A stretch of 64,000 nucleotides of DNA from AP-15 sp963772965 (GTDB lineage Bacteria; Pseudomonadota; Alphaproteobacteria; ATCC43930; CGMCC-115725), in contig CAVYZU010000011.1 in assembly GCA_963772965.1 (NCBI GenBank), positions 558,001-622,000 on the forward strand, written 5' to 3'. Under the pieces are notes generated by a model. The model saw only the letters and a list, made by a program, of their open reading frames with translations, made no database searches and was not told the DNA's origin. The first letter of the stretch is position 1, and every line of letters starts with the position of its first letter. Of the stretch, positions 19,590 to 29,167 are shown piece by piece. The translations under genes were made by a program, and so were the position numbers.

Positions 19590-20471
19590 ATGGCCCACAT
19601 CGACGACACCGAGACGCGGCGGGCAAACCTCGATTTCGTGCGCGCCGCGATGCGCACGCCGCTGCTGTCGCGCGAGTATGAGCTCGATCTCGCCCGCCGG
19701 TGGCGCGAGAACGGCGACGAATTTGCGCTGCAGGAACTCGTTAGGGCGTGTACGCGGCTTGCCGTTTCCGTCGCCGGCACGTATCGCCGCTACGGGCTGC
19801 CGATCGGCGATCTGATCCAGGAGGGGAATATCGGGCTGCTTGAGGCTGCGATGCGCTTCGAGCCGGAACGCAACCTGCGGTTCTCGACCTATGCGATGTG
19901 GTGGATCCGGTCGGCCGTGCAGGATTACATCTTGCGCAACTGGTCCGTCGTACGCACCGGCACGACCTCCGCGCAAAAGGCGTTGTTCTTTAATCTTCGG
20001 CGATTGCGAAACCAGATCGCCGAGGTCTCCGACGGCCCGATGACCGACGAGGCGCGGCGGCAGATCGCCGCGGCGCTGCACGTCGCGATCGGCGATGTCG
20101 AGAGCATGGAAACGCGTCTCAGCGGCGGCGACCGCTCGCTGAATATGCCGATCGGCGTGGATGGCGAGGCCGAAGCACAAGACCTCCTGCCCGACTCGCA
20201 GGCTAATCCCGAAACCGTTGTAATCGGCATGCGCGATGCGGAAGCCCGCTCGCGTTGGCTTGCCGAGGCACTCGGCGAACTCACCCCGCGCGAACAGCGC
20301 ATCATTCGCGAGCGCCGGCTGGCCGAGGAGGGGATAACACTGGAAGCGCTCGGGCGCGAGTTTGGTGTCTCGACGGAGCGGGTTCGTCAGCTCGAGCATC
20401 GGGCTTTCCGCAAGCTCAAGTCGGCGATTGGCCGGCGCGCCGGCAACCCGAACGATATGTTTCTTTGTTAA
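19590..20471 (+). CDS. rpoH: RNA polymerase sigma factor RpoH (sigma-32)
   Basis: Heat-shock-type sigma-70-family factor. The 293-aa product from the ATG at 19590 (preceded by GCGGAGGGAG, a good ribosome-binding site) has region 2 with LPIGDLIQEGNIGLLEAAM and FSTYAMWWIRSAVQDYIL, the RpoH-box-like segment QKALFFNLRRLRNQI, and region 4 with ITLEALGREFGVSTERVRQL. The RpoH box is the feature that separates it from other group 3/4 factors. Alphaproteobacteria often carry two rpoH genes; which one this is cannot be told. It is convergent with an SDR gene, 17 bases apart. Confidence 0.95.
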   Translation: MAHIDDTETRRANLDFVRAAMRTPLLSREYELDLARRWRENGDEFALQELVRACTRLAVSVAGTYRRYGLPIGDLIQEGNIGLLEAAMRFEPERNLRFSTYAMWWIRSAVQDYILRNWSVVRTGTTSAQKALFFNLRRLRNQIAEVSDGPMTDEARRQIAAALHVAIGDVESMETRLSGGDRSLNMPIGVDGEAEAQDLLPDSQANPETVVIGMRDAEARSRWLAEALGELTPREQRIIRERRLAEEGITLEALGREFGVSTERVRQLEHRAFRKLKSAIGRRAGNPNDMFLC

Positions 20472-20488
20472 AGGCGGCCCGAGCGGCT

Positions 20489-21244
20489 CTAAATCGCGGT
20501 GTACCCGCCATCAACGAGTAGGTCGCTGCCCGTTACAAAACTCAAATCGTCGCCCGCGAGAAAGACCGCGGCGGTGGCGATTTCAGAGGGTTGGCCGAGC
20601 CGGCCGAGGACGTGCTTGCCCGCCATCGCGCCCCGAGCAGCCTCGAAGCTGCCATAGCGGCGGGTGAGCCGTTCGGTCTCGACGGCGCCCGGTGACAGCG
20701 CGTTGACACGGATGTTTTGGGCCGCATGGTCGATCGCCATGACTTTCGCGAGCTGGATCAAGGCGCCCTTGGTCGCACAATAAGCTGCGCGCCCGGCGCT
20801 GCCGACACGGCCCAATTGCGAAGCGATTAAAATGATCGATCCGCCGCCGCTTTCGATCATCAATGGCAGGACAGCGCGGCACAGCAAAAACGACCCGGTT
20901 AGATTGACCCTTACAACGCGTTCCCAATCAGCGACGGTGGTCTCGATTACATTGCCGCCGTCGTCGTAGGGGGCGGCGCCGCTCACCAGAATGTCAAGAC
21001 GGCCGAATGCCTCCCGAGCCACCCTGGTGGCCAACACGGTATCGCTTTCTACCGAGACATCGCAGCGGTGGGCGACGGCCCGCTCACCCGCCGTTTCGAT
21101 AAGACGCGCCGTCTCCTCAGCGCCGGCCAAATTGATGTCGCAGCAGGCGACCACAGCGCCCGCCTCGGCAAAAGCAACCGAGATTGCGCGGCCGATGCCG
21201 CCCGCCGCACCGGTGACGAGCGCCGCCTTGCCGGTCAGTTTCAT
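20489..21244 (-). CDS. Short-chain dehydrogenase/reductase (SDR)
   Basis: NAD(P)-dependent oxidoreductase of the classical SDR family. The 251-aa product has the Rossmann motif TGAAGGIG at 11-18, the NNAG-equivalent changed to SGAAP, the catalytic Ser in IILIASQLGRVG and YCATK as the Tyr-x-x-x-Lys pair, with LVDGGYTAI at the C-terminus. It is intact. A second SDR gene lies 19 bases upstream on the same strand, and an ABC ATPase gene further upstream, so the three may be one operon. The substrate is not predictable; the FabG-like layout fits sugar or hydroxy-acid oxidation. Confidence 0.9.
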   Translation of the reverse strand: MKLTGKAALVTGAAGGIGRAISVAFAEAGAVVACCDINLAGAEETARLIETAGERAVAHRCDVSVESDTVLATRVAREAFGRLDILVSGAAPYDDGGNVIETTVADWERVVRVNLTGSFLLCRAVLPLMIESGGGSIILIASQLGRVGSAGRAAYCATKGALIQLAKVMAIDHAAQNIRVNALSPGAVETERLTRRYGSFEAARGAMAGKHVLGRLGQPSEIATAAVFLAGDDLSFVTGSDLLVDGGYTAI

Positions 21245-21263
21245 TCGGCCTTCCCCGTGATTG

Positions 21264-22011
21264 TCACAACATCACCGTGCCGCCATCGATAGCGATGGTC
21301 TGGCCGGTGACCAATGCCGCGGCGTCGGAGACCAGCCACAACGCCGCGCCGACGACATCCGATGGCGCAAGGGTGCGCTGGATCGACTGACCGACCTTGA
21401 TCACGTCGAGCGCCCGATCGAGCTTGTCGCCAAAAAACTCCTGAGTGCCCTCGGTCAGGACGGCGCTCGGCGCCAAGGCGTTCACCCGGATGCGATCGCG
21501 GCCCAACTCGCGCGCAAGACCGCGCGTCAGACCAATTACCGCCGCCTTCGAGGTGGTATAGTGCAACCCGAACGGCATGCCATAAGTCGCCGCGAGCGAG
21601 GCCATGTTGACGATGCTTCCGCCGCCTACCTCACGCATCGCCGGCACCACCGCCTTACAGCAATTCCACACGCCCTTGACGTTTACATTCATCGCCGCGT
21701 CCCAATCGGGTTCGGCGATTGCATCGAAACGGCCGCCTCGCAACGAACCGTAAAGCGCCGCGTTGTTGATCAGCGCGTCGATCCGCCCAAACGCCCTGAC
21801 CGCCGCCTCCGCCATGCTCCGCGCCGCGTACATCGAGGTGATATACGATCGCGGCGATCCCCGCTACGGTAAGCAGATCGAGCGTGGCGGTGCAATCGGT
21901 GATGTCGGCGGCGACAATCCTCCCGCCGGCAGCCCCGAGACCGCGGGCGAATTCCTGACCGATGCCGCGCGCGGCGCCGGTAACGACGACGACTTTGCCG
22001 CCGAGTTCCAT
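21264..22011 (-). CDS. Short-chain dehydrogenase/reductase (frameshifted)
   Basis: A second classical SDR. The N-terminal frame from the ATG at 22011 gives VVVVTGAARGIGQEFA and reads to about 21835. The rest of the fold is in another frame: AFGRIDALINNAALYG, the catalytic Ser in SIVNMASLAATYG, YTTSK as Tyr-x-x-x-Lys and ending IAIDGGTVML. The full span is 748 bases (3n+1), so one surplus base near 21815-21840 restores a normal 248-aa SDR. It probably forms an operon with the neighbouring SDR. Real mutation or consensus error cannot be separated. Confidence 0.8.
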
Positions 22012-22032
22012 TTGAATACTCCGAGGGGCGGA

Positions 22033-23130
22033 TCAGATCACTTGTTCGGTACGCGGATCCATCAGGTGCATCTTACTGAGATCGGCGACGAGCGACATTG
22101 CCTCGCCCGCAGCGCCGGCGGCGGACGGCTCGACGCGCCCGCACACCTCGACACCCTCGACGATGAAGTAGACCATCGTCTCCATGCCCATCGGCTCGAC
22201 CACATCGAGCGGGACCGAGAACGGCACTGCTCCGGGGGGGGCGTCGCCACGCGGTTCGGTAATGTGTTCAGGACGCAGGCCGAACAGGAGTTCGTTGCCA
22301 ACATACGCGCGATAGCGTGCTTCATGGGTTGCCGGGACCGGGAAGGACAGCTCGTTCGAAAGGCGGACGGTCAAGCCGCTCCCATTCTGGATAAGTTGGC
22401 AAGGGAGCAGGTTCATCGTTGGTGAGCCGATAAAGCCCGCGACAAACTTGGTCTTGGGATTATGATAGACCTCGTAAGGCGTTCCAATCTGGTCTATCCG
22501 CCCGGCATTCATGATGACAACCCGGTCAGCAAGCGTCATCGCTTCAATCTGATCGTGGGTCACGTATACTGTCGTGGTCGTGACCTTTTGATGCACCTTT
22601 TTGATTTCGGTGCGCATTTGCACGCGCAGTTTGGCATCGAGGTTCGATAAAGGCTCGTCAAACAGAAACACTTTGGGATTGCGCACGATCGCGCGGCCCA
22701 TCGCGACGCGTTGGCGCTGGCCACCCGAAAGCTGCTTTGGCCGCCGATCGAGAAGGGTTGTTATGTCGAGGATGCGGGCCGCCGCTTCGACGCGGTCCTT
22801 GATTTCGGCTTTAGGAAACTTCTTCAGGCGCAGTCCGAAAGACATGTTTTCGAACACGGTCATGTGCGGGTACAGCGCGTAATTCTGGAAGACCATCGCG
22901 ATGTCGCGATCCTTAGGCGGCACGTCATTGACGAGCTGGTCGCCGATGTAGATTTCGCCGGCAGTTGCTTCCTCGAGACCGGCGATCATGCGCAACGTCG
23001 TGGTCTTGCCGCAGCCCGAAGGGCCGACGAGAACGATGAACTCGCGGTCGGCGATATCGAGATCGATGCCCTGCACCGCCGGGGTTTTGTCGAACATCTT
23101 GACGATATTTCGGAGCGCAACCTGCGCCAT
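22033..23130 (-). CDS. ABC transporter ATP-binding protein (UgpC/MalK type)
   Basis: ATPase subunit of a CUT1-type importer for sugars, polyols or glycerol-3-phosphate. The 365-aa product has Walker A GPSGCGKTT near residue 38, signature LSGGQRQRVAMGRAI, Walker B VFLFDEPLSNLDAKLR, an H-loop in VYVTHDQIEAM, and a C-terminal regulatory TOBE/OB domain typical of MalK/UgpC. No permease or binding protein gene is adjacent in the window, so it may serve a transporter encoded elsewhere. The two SDR genes downstream could act on the imported sugar or polyol; that is inference. Confidence 0.9.
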   Translation of the reverse strand: MAQVALRNIVKMFDKTPAVQGIDLDIADREFIVLVGPSGCGKTTTLRMIAGLEEATAGEIYIGDQLVNDVPPKDRDIAMVFQNYALYPHMTVFENMSFGLRLKKFPKAEIKDRVEAAARILDITTLLDRRPKQLSGGQRQRVAMGRAIVRNPKVFLFDEPLSNLDAKLRVQMRTEIKKVHQKVTTTTVYVTHDQIEAMTLADRVVIMNAGRIDQIGTPYEVYHNPKTKFVAGFIGSPTMNLLPCQLIQNGSGLTVRLSNELSFPVPATHEARYRAYVGNELLFGLRPEHITEPRGDAPPGAVPFSVPLDVVEPMGMETMVYFIVEGVEVCGRVEPSAAGAAGEAMSLVADLSKMHLMDPRTEQVI

Positions 23131-23436
23131 GTGCCCGTCCTTCCCTGTCCGCCTGTTCTCGCATCTGCGTCAAGCCGGCTAATGTAGTAATCCATCGCCA
23201 AGGCTGAGATCAACAAGGGCGGTAAAATGACGCCCAAAACCTTAATTTCAGTGTCTTGAGGGCGCCAAAACGTCGCCAACGCAGCTACTCACGTCGCCAA
23301 CATCTCCAATTTACCCACCAGGCTGCTTAATCAGGCGACGTTCGAACATGGCATCGCCGGCCCCGCCGATGAGGATGAGTGCCCCACTGATCCTCTCACT
23401 GTCTATATGGATGGACCCAGAGACCCAGAGGTGGCG
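23131..23436. other. Intergenic region with short CGTCGCC repeats
   Basis: About 306 bases between the UgpC-type ATPase start and the ClC stop. No convincing gene is seen. The 10-mer CGTCGCCAAC occurs twice (near 23272-23281 and 23291-23300) and an inverted GGCGACG occurs near 23335. These could be operator half-sites for the ATPase gene, but the motif is short and GC-rich, so chance is possible. Confidence 0.3.
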
Positions 23437-25386
23437 CTAATTCTCGGGTTGCGGTTCGTGCGTCTCGACCGATACATCGCCGGCCGCCGGGCTGAAGATC
23501 CCGGCATCATCGGGCCGTGAGCCACGATGGCGCTCGAGTTCGTGGGCGTAGCGGCGGAGCGCGTAAGCCTCGCTCACATAACCGATGACCCTGCGGCCAT
23601 CTGGATTATCGATGACCGGCAATGTCTCCTGTCGAGCGTCGCTAAAGCGGTTGAGCGCCGTTCGCAAATCGTCGCCGGGGAGCAGGTAAACCGGTGGGGC
23701 CGCCAACAGCTCGCCGACGGTCTCGGGATCGTCCTTGCCGGCCATGCCATGCGTCTCAGCTGGGTCGACGATCCCCGACAGCCGCCCATCACCATCGACG
23801 ACGAACACCTGTTTGGTGCTGCCGGCGGGATACCGCCGATGCAACTCGTCAAGCGACAGACCGGCCGAGATCACCGCTGGATCGCGGCGCATCATCGGGC
23901 CGATCAGCAATTCGTTGATCCAGCCGACATCCTCGGGGCTGCGGATTGTCAGCCCGCGGAGATGGAAGCGCCATGTCGCAAACGAGTAGCCAAACCAATG
24001 CCTCACTGCAAAAGCAGCGGTGACAACTCCGACCATCACTCCGATCGTCGCCGAGAAGTCGCCGGTCGTCTCCAGTACCAGCATGATCATTGTCATCGGC
24101 GCGCCGACAATAGCGGCGGCAACCGCCCCCATCCCGACCAAGGCATAAATCAGCGGGTCGCCGCTTAGGCCGGACCCGAGCTGGCTCAGCAACCCGCCAA
24201 CAAAGCTGCCGTATAAAGCGCCGAGGAATAGAGAGGAGCTAAACAGGCCGCCGCGGAATCCAGAACCGATTGAAACCGCCGAACCGATGATCTTGGCCAC
24301 CACCAGTCCTGCCAGAAAAGTCAGATCGAAGCCGCCGTGCAAGTCTACGAGAATACCTCCATGACCGCTCCCGAGTACTTGCGGAAACGGAATAGCGATC
24401 AAGCCGAGGATCAGACCGCCGAGCACTGGCCGCGCCCAGCGCGGCACGGATTGCGCGCGGAACAGCCTTTCGGTCGAGGTGACCCCTTTCATCGTCGCGA
24501 TTCCGAGCCCGGCCGCGGCCAGCCCCATCAAAAAAAACGCAAGGTAATCTGCTGCGGTCAGCCCGGTGTCGTGCCAGACCACAAAGATCGGGCTTGACGC
24601 GTAAAGGGCACGGACGACCAGCACCGCAGTCAGTGCGGAAATACCGACCGGGGCCAAAGCCTGAAGGGTGTAGCTGCCGATGATCAGCTCGAAGGCATAA
24701 AAGGAGCCACTCAGAGGCGCGTTAAAGGCTGCGGCGATTGCACCCGCGGCACCGCAACCGACTAGCAGCCTTACATCGTCCCGACGCAACCGCATGTAGC
24801 GGCCGATCCGCGACGCCAGCGCCGCGCCGAGTTGGGTATAGGCGGCTTCGAGCCCGACCGAGGCGCCGAACCCTCCCGACAGGATCGTTACCCAAACCAG
24901 CCCGATACTGTCGCCGAGCGACATCCGGCCGCCGAAAAGCGCATTGGCCTCGATCGCATCGACGACCTCACGTGGTCGCCAGCGCCGCAGCATCATCGAG
25001 GACAGACCGACAAGCAGTCCGCCAATGATCGGCATCACGACGACCCGCGGCGGCCTGATACCGGTGACTTCGCTGAGATGAGAACCAAACGGGATGTTGA
25101 ACGCCCCAAGGCGGACGACACCGAGCGACAGGTTGATCACGACGACGCCGAGCCCGGCGACGGCTCCGGTGACCAGTGCCAAGACGAGCAGAAACAGCTC
25201 GCTGTCGCGCAACCGCGTTTCGCGGCGCGTCCCGGCGGCGGTGAGGTCGACTTCCTCTATCCCGGCGTCCGATGCTATTTCGGCCACGGGCGTGGGCATA
25301 AGCGCATTGACCGAAAGTCGCAAGTGCGCGCTTGCCGCGGGACCGGCATCAACGGCCCAGCTCGAAGGGTAATTCGATGGCTCCAA
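23437..25386 (-). CDS. ClC-family chloride channel/transporter with C-terminal CBS domains
   Basis: ClC proteins move chloride, often in exchange for protons. The 649-aa reading has the usual many-helix ClC core, with SGGFGASVGLEAAYTQLGAA in place of the GREGP loop, IGSGFRGGLFSSSLFLGALY for the GGLFxPS filter region, and AIVGAPMTMIMLVLETTGDF near helix N-O. A pair of CBS domains follows (about residues 490-620: PAVISAGLSLDELH and LLPGDDLRTALNRFSDA). The annotated start is a TTG at 25386; an ATG at 25299 is an alternative, and neither has a strong ribosome-binding site. The gating glutamate usually in GREGP is present only as GLEAA. Confidence 0.88.
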   Translation of the reverse strand: MEPSNYPSSWAVDAGPAASAHLRLSVNALMPTPVAEIASDAGIEEVDLTAAGTRRETRLRDSELFLLVLALVTGAVAGLGVVVINLSLGVVRLGAFNIPFGSHLSEVTGIRPPRVVVMPIIGGLLVGLSSMMLRRWRPREVVDAIEANALFGGRMSLGDSIGLVWVTILSGGFGASVGLEAAYTQLGAALASRIGRYMRLRRDDVRLLVGCGAAGAIAAAFNAPLSGSFYAFELIIGSYTLQALAPVGISALTAVLVVRALYASSPIFVVWHDTGLTAADYLAFFLMGLAAAGLGIATMKGVTSTERLFRAQSVPRWARPVLGGLILGLIAIPFPQVLGSGHGGILVDLHGGFDLTFLAGLVVAKIIGSAVSIGSGFRGGLFSSSLFLGALYGSFVGGLLSQLGSGLSGDPLIYALVGMGAVAAAIVGAPMTMIMLVLETTGDFSATIGVMVGVVTAAFAVRHWFGYSFATWRFHLRGLTIRSPEDVGWINELLIGPMMRRDPAVISAGLSLDELHRRYPAGSTKQVFVVDGDGRLSGIVDPAETHGMAGKDDPETVGELLAAPPVYLLPGDDLRTALNRFSDARQETLPVIDNPDGRRVIGYVSEAYALRRYAHELERHRGSRPDDAGIFSPAAGDVSVETHEPQPEN

Positions 25387-25404
25387 AAAATGCGCTCGGA
25401 GACG

Positions 25405-26545
25405 CTAATGCCGTGAGAAATAAGTCCGGTAAAGTTGATCGCGAAATGGCGCACTGGCTTCAACCGCGGACTGGAAGTCGGATTTCCCGAGCACAAACGT
25501 ATCCAAGGGCTCGGTCGCCTGGATCGTGGCGTTGCGGGGCTCGCCGCTGATCAGTGCCACCTCGCCAAAGAAATCGCCGCGCCCGAGACGGGCGACCTCA
25601 TGATCGGCACGGATGACGTCGACCTCGCCATCAGAGATCAGAAAGAATTCTTCGCCTGGTTCGCCCTCGCGAATGATGGTTTCGCCTACCTCGAATCGGC
25701 GCTTTTTCATCTTTTCGGCAACGTTGGTGAGCTGCGTCGGGGTCAGGGCCCGGAACAGATCCACCGCCCGCAAAAATTCGCAAATCCGCATAGCGTCATG
25801 CAGCACGACATCGGACACGATCCGTCCGTCGACCATATGCACGAGGCGATCGGCGGATTCGATGATTCGGTAGTCATGGGTCACCATGATCACCGCCGCG
25901 TCATGCTCTACCGTGGTGGCCTTGAGGAGATCGATCACTTTTCTTGTCGAACTCCCGGTCGAGCGCCGCGGTCGGCTCGTCCGCGAGGACCAGGCGGGGA
26001 CCGTTGACCAGCGCGCGGGCGATCGCCACCCGCTGGCGCTCGCCGCCCGATAAGTTACGTGGCTTGTAATCGATGCGATGGCCAAGGCCGAGACGCTCGA
26101 GAATTTCGCTGCCGCGCCGGCGCATCTGGTCGGGCCGCTCGTGACCGAGCTGCATCGCCATCTTCACGTTTTCGTAAGCGGTCAGCGCGTCGAATAGATT
26201 ATGCATCTGAAAAATGAAGCCGATGTCGCGGCGCACCTCGACCAGGCCGTGCGGCGACAGCCGCGACAGATCACGGCCAAGAACTTCGATGGTGCCTTTC
26301 TGGACGGAGCGCAGAGCGCCGATCAGGGTCAATAGCGTCGTCTTGCCCGCGCCGGAAGGGCCGGTCATCACCACTAGCTCACCCGGCGGCACCTCGATCC
26401 GGTTATCGAAGAGCACCTGATTGCGAGCGGCGCCCTCGCCATAGAAATGATCGAGCCCTTCGACCCGGACCACAGGCTCGGCAATGGCGGGGGCGGCCAG
26501 CGACGCGGGTGGCGGGGCCGGCGCCTCGGCCAGCATTGCGCACAT
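25405..26545 (-). CDS. DevA-like ABC transporter ATPase fused to a cyclic-nucleotide-binding domain (frameshifted)
   Basis: The N-terminal part is an ABC ATPase of the MacB/DevA type: Walker A GPSGAGKTTLL, signature LSGGERQRVAIARALV and Walker B LVLADEPTAALD. Right after Walker B the frame switches. The second frame reads TRKVIDLLKATT, the H-loop VMVTHDYRI, and then a Crp-like cNMP-binding domain with EGEPGEEFFLISDGEVDVI and GDFFGEVALISGEPRNATIQ. One extra T near 25950 (GAG-T-TCG) accounts for the switch, and the span is 1141 bases (3n+1). The ATG at 26545 overlaps the upstream permease stop (ATGA). The cNMP domain suggests allosteric control by a cyclic nucleotide; whether ligand residues are intact was not checked in detail. 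Confidence 0.85.
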
Positions 26546-27726
26546 CAGAACACCGCCGCGGGGTCGGCTCGGATCACCCGACCGACCGCGATTACCGCCG
26601 AGATGAGGCACATGCCGAGGGTCAGGCCGAGGCTGATCATGGCGATGCCGACGCTCATATGCATAGGCAGCAGGGCTATCTGCCCGATCAGCCGATAGAG
26701 GCCGAGGCTGAGGAGCCAGGCGGGGATCCAGCCGGCCATCCCGTTCAACGCCGCCTGCTCGAGAACCACGCGCAGCAGATACACGGTTGGATAGCCGATC
26801 GCCTTTAATGTCGCGTATTGCGGCAACTGGTCGGAAACCTCGGTAAAGATGATCTGGTAAGAGATTAACATACCAACCACAAAGCCGACGATCGTGCCGA
26901 TGGCAAAAATCGGACCGGCCGAGGACACATCGGCTTGGAAGGCGCGCTCGAAGGCGATCAGCTGGTTCTTGGTCATGACCGCGATGGTGGCCGGCAGCAC
27001 CTTTTGTAACGCCCGTTGTACCACCGCCGGCTCGGCGCCGGCCGCAAGTTTGATCACACCGAGCTCGGCGCCCGGCGGGTTCCCCGCAGCCCCTCTTGCG
27101 ACCTCCGCAAATGTGCGCTCGTTCATGATTACGGTTCCGTCGCTGACGAAATCCGGACCGAGCGCAAAATTGCCGACAATGTCGACCTTGACGCCATTGA
27201 TTTCGGAACGGGTGAACCCGCGATCCATGCCGAGAAAGCGCCGGGCGCGGCGATCGACCAGAACCGTGCCGGCCGGCTTCAGCTGCGCACGCGCCGCGTT
27301 CACTTCAGGGAAAAGAAACACCGGCTGGTCCGGATCAAAGGCGAAGGCGCGCACTAGGTAATTTTTGCCGTCAGCCGGATTCTTCCAGAACAGGTCAAAC
27401 CAGTCGGCATAAAGCGGCCGCACGCTCGCCACCCCCGGGACGGTCTTTGCGGTCGCCAACACGCTGGTCGCAAACGGGTCCTGAGTTGCAAATTGATATT
27501 TGTGGACGCTTTGCAAAAAAATGTCGCCGTCGAGCCCGCGCAGCACCTGCAGCGAAGCGTCGAAAAATGCCTTTTCAAAACCGAGCTGCATCAGCATCAG
27601 CAGCACCGCAAAACCGATCCCCGCGCTCGAACGCAACAGCCGCCACTTGTTCGCGGTCAGGCTGCGCCACGCGAGCGGAACCGGGTTCGAACCGGCTCGG
27701 CGTGGAATGAAAAAAGCGACCGCCAT
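26545..27726 (-). CDS. DevC-like ABC transporter permease (FtsX/MacB fold)
   Basis: A 393-aa membrane protein with one N-terminal hydrophobic segment, a large extracytoplasmic domain (about residues 60-270) and three C-terminal membrane segments, the FtsX/MacB layout. QLPQYATLKAIGYPTVYLL in the loop before the last segments matches the DevC group, which forms exporters with a DevB-type membrane-fusion protein. It sits between a homologous permease gene (upstream) and the ATPase gene with a 4-base ATGA overlap. No membrane-fusion protein gene is seen in the cluster. Confidence 0.85.
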   Translation of the reverse strand: MAVAFFIPRRAGSNPVPLAWRSLTANKWRLLRSSAGIGFAVLLMLMQLGFEKAFFDASLQVLRGLDGDIFLQSVHKYQFATQDPFATSVLATAKTVPGVASVRPLYADWFDLFWKNPADGKNYLVRAFAFDPDQPVFLFPEVNAARAQLKPAGTVLVDRRARRFLGMDRGFTRSEINGVKVDIVGNFALGPDFVSDGTVIMNERTFAEVARGAAGNPPGAELGVIKLAAGAEPAVVQRALQKVLPATIAVMTKNQLIAFERAFQADVSSAGPIFAIGTIVGFVVGMLISYQIIFTEVSDQLPQYATLKAIGYPTVYLLRVVLEQAALNGMAGWIPAWLLSLGLYRLIGQIALLPMHMSVGIAMISLGLTLGMCLISAVIAVGRVIRADPAAVF

Positions 27727-27740
27727 TTTCTCCGCCTCGG

Positions 27741-28871
27741 TCAGAATACGTCGGCGGGAGCGGCGCGACGCAGACCGCCCACCGCGAGCAAGGCGGAGAT
27801 CGCGGCCATCGCCAATGACGCCGCCAACACCTCGCCCATATGACTGGGCGACATCGTCACCGGCAGCAGCGTCTTTTCTCTGATCTCGCGGTAGAGCAGG
27901 ACAGCTGCGGCCAATGCTGGAAAAAATCCGGCGACCGCGATCATCAGCGACATTGCCGAGACGGTACCGGCGAGAGCGCCATCGCCATAGCCGATCGCCT
28001 TAAGGGTGGCGAATTGGGGAAGCTGCCGGCTTACCTGGGTCGAGACGATCTGATAAACGACCATGACCCCGACCACGATCGAGATTAAGAGGCCCGAGCC
28101 AAAGATCAGCCCCACCGAGGTGCGGGTTGTCCAATAGGATTTCTCATGCTTGGCGAGCGCCGCACGGGTAAAAAACCGAGTGCCCGCGCCGGTCAGCTTT
28201 TGTAAATCCGTTGCGGCGCGCGCTGGATCGACTCCCGGCTTGAATTGGATCGCGCCGAGATTGACCAGACTCAAACCGCGACCAGGCATCAGCCGCGAAA
28301 AATTTGCTTCGCTCGCCAGTGCAACGCCAAGGCCCATAAACCCTGTGCCGAGGTCGTACTGCCCACCTATCGTCTCTTTGCGGTCACCGATTTCGACGAT
28401 GCGCCCGGTATCGATCGGTCCAAAGATTGGCCGAGTCGAGCTGTCGACCAGGATCGTGTCCGGACGCGACAGCGCGCTTCTTTGGCTGACGATGCTCTTG
28501 GGTGTGAGGACGTCACTTGCCGGGTCAAAGCCGATTACGAACAGATCGGGCCACGCCTCGCCCACGCCGCCTTTCCATTTGACGACACCGAAATAGAGCG
28601 GGGTTGCTCCGGCAACATCGGGCGAGCCTCGGACAGCGGTAAGTTTGCTCAACGGAAAGGCGCCCGGCTGCGCCTGATATTCGTATTGATCAGAGACCAG
28701 CAGCAGGTCGAACCGCATGTTGTCGTAGAGCAGCATCCCTCCTTGCGGCACGGCAAAAAACAGCCCGAGCTGGATAAAGACAAGCAGAATCGCCATAAAG
28801 ATTCCGCCCAGCGCCAGCGCGGTTCGTCCCTTGTCGTATATCAGGATTCGCCAGGCGAGTGTTACGGTCAC
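27741..28871 (-). CDS. DevC-like ABC transporter permease (FtsX/MacB fold), second copy
   Basis: A 376-aa paralogue of the following permease: N-terminal TM, large periplasmic domain, three C-terminal TMs and the shared loop QLPQFATLKAIGYGDGALAG. Two distinct permeases with one ATPase suggest a heterodimeric exporter. The stop lies 14 bases before the next permease start, so the three genes form one operon read on the minus strand. The substrate is unknown; DevBCA exports heterocyst glycolipids in cyanobacteria, but related systems outside that group are largely uncharacterised. Confidence 0.84.
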   Translation of the reverse strand: MTVTLAWRILIYDKGRTALALGGIFMAILLVFIQLGLFFAVPQGGMLLYDNMRFDLLLVSDQYEYQAQPGAFPLSKLTAVRGSPDVAGATPLYFGVVKWKGGVGEAWPDLFVIGFDPASDVLTPKSIVSQRSALSRPDTILVDSSTRPIFGPIDTGRIVEIGDRKETIGGQYDLGTGFMGLGVALASEANFSRLMPGRGLSLVNLGAIQFKPGVDPARAATDLQKLTGAGTRFFTRAALAKHEKSYWTTRTSVGLIFGSGLLISIVVGVMVVYQIVSTQVSRQLPQFATLKAIGYGDGALAGTVSAMSLMIAVAGFFPALAAAVLLYREIREKTLLPVTMSPSHMGEVLAASLAMAAISALLAVGGLRRAAPADVF

Positions 28872-29167
28872 ACCAACCTAACCCATGAAGTCAGCTGTTT
28901 CATCGATATCGGCACAATTCCTTCCGCTGATTACTAGTCGTTCTGAGCCGCCGCTGTCGATCGCGACATGCCCCCTCCCCCGTTCCGCCCTATGATCTCG
29001 ACGAGTTGTCCTAGGCGTCAATCGGATATTTCGGGCCGGACAATCGTCATTTGTGACCGGGCTGCTTAAACCCATTTTATCGAAATACGAAACCTCTCTC
29101 GGGATTGAGATGTTTCCTGCTCGCCTCAGCTGAATGATTTTGGGTATCAATAACTTTAATTCCATGA

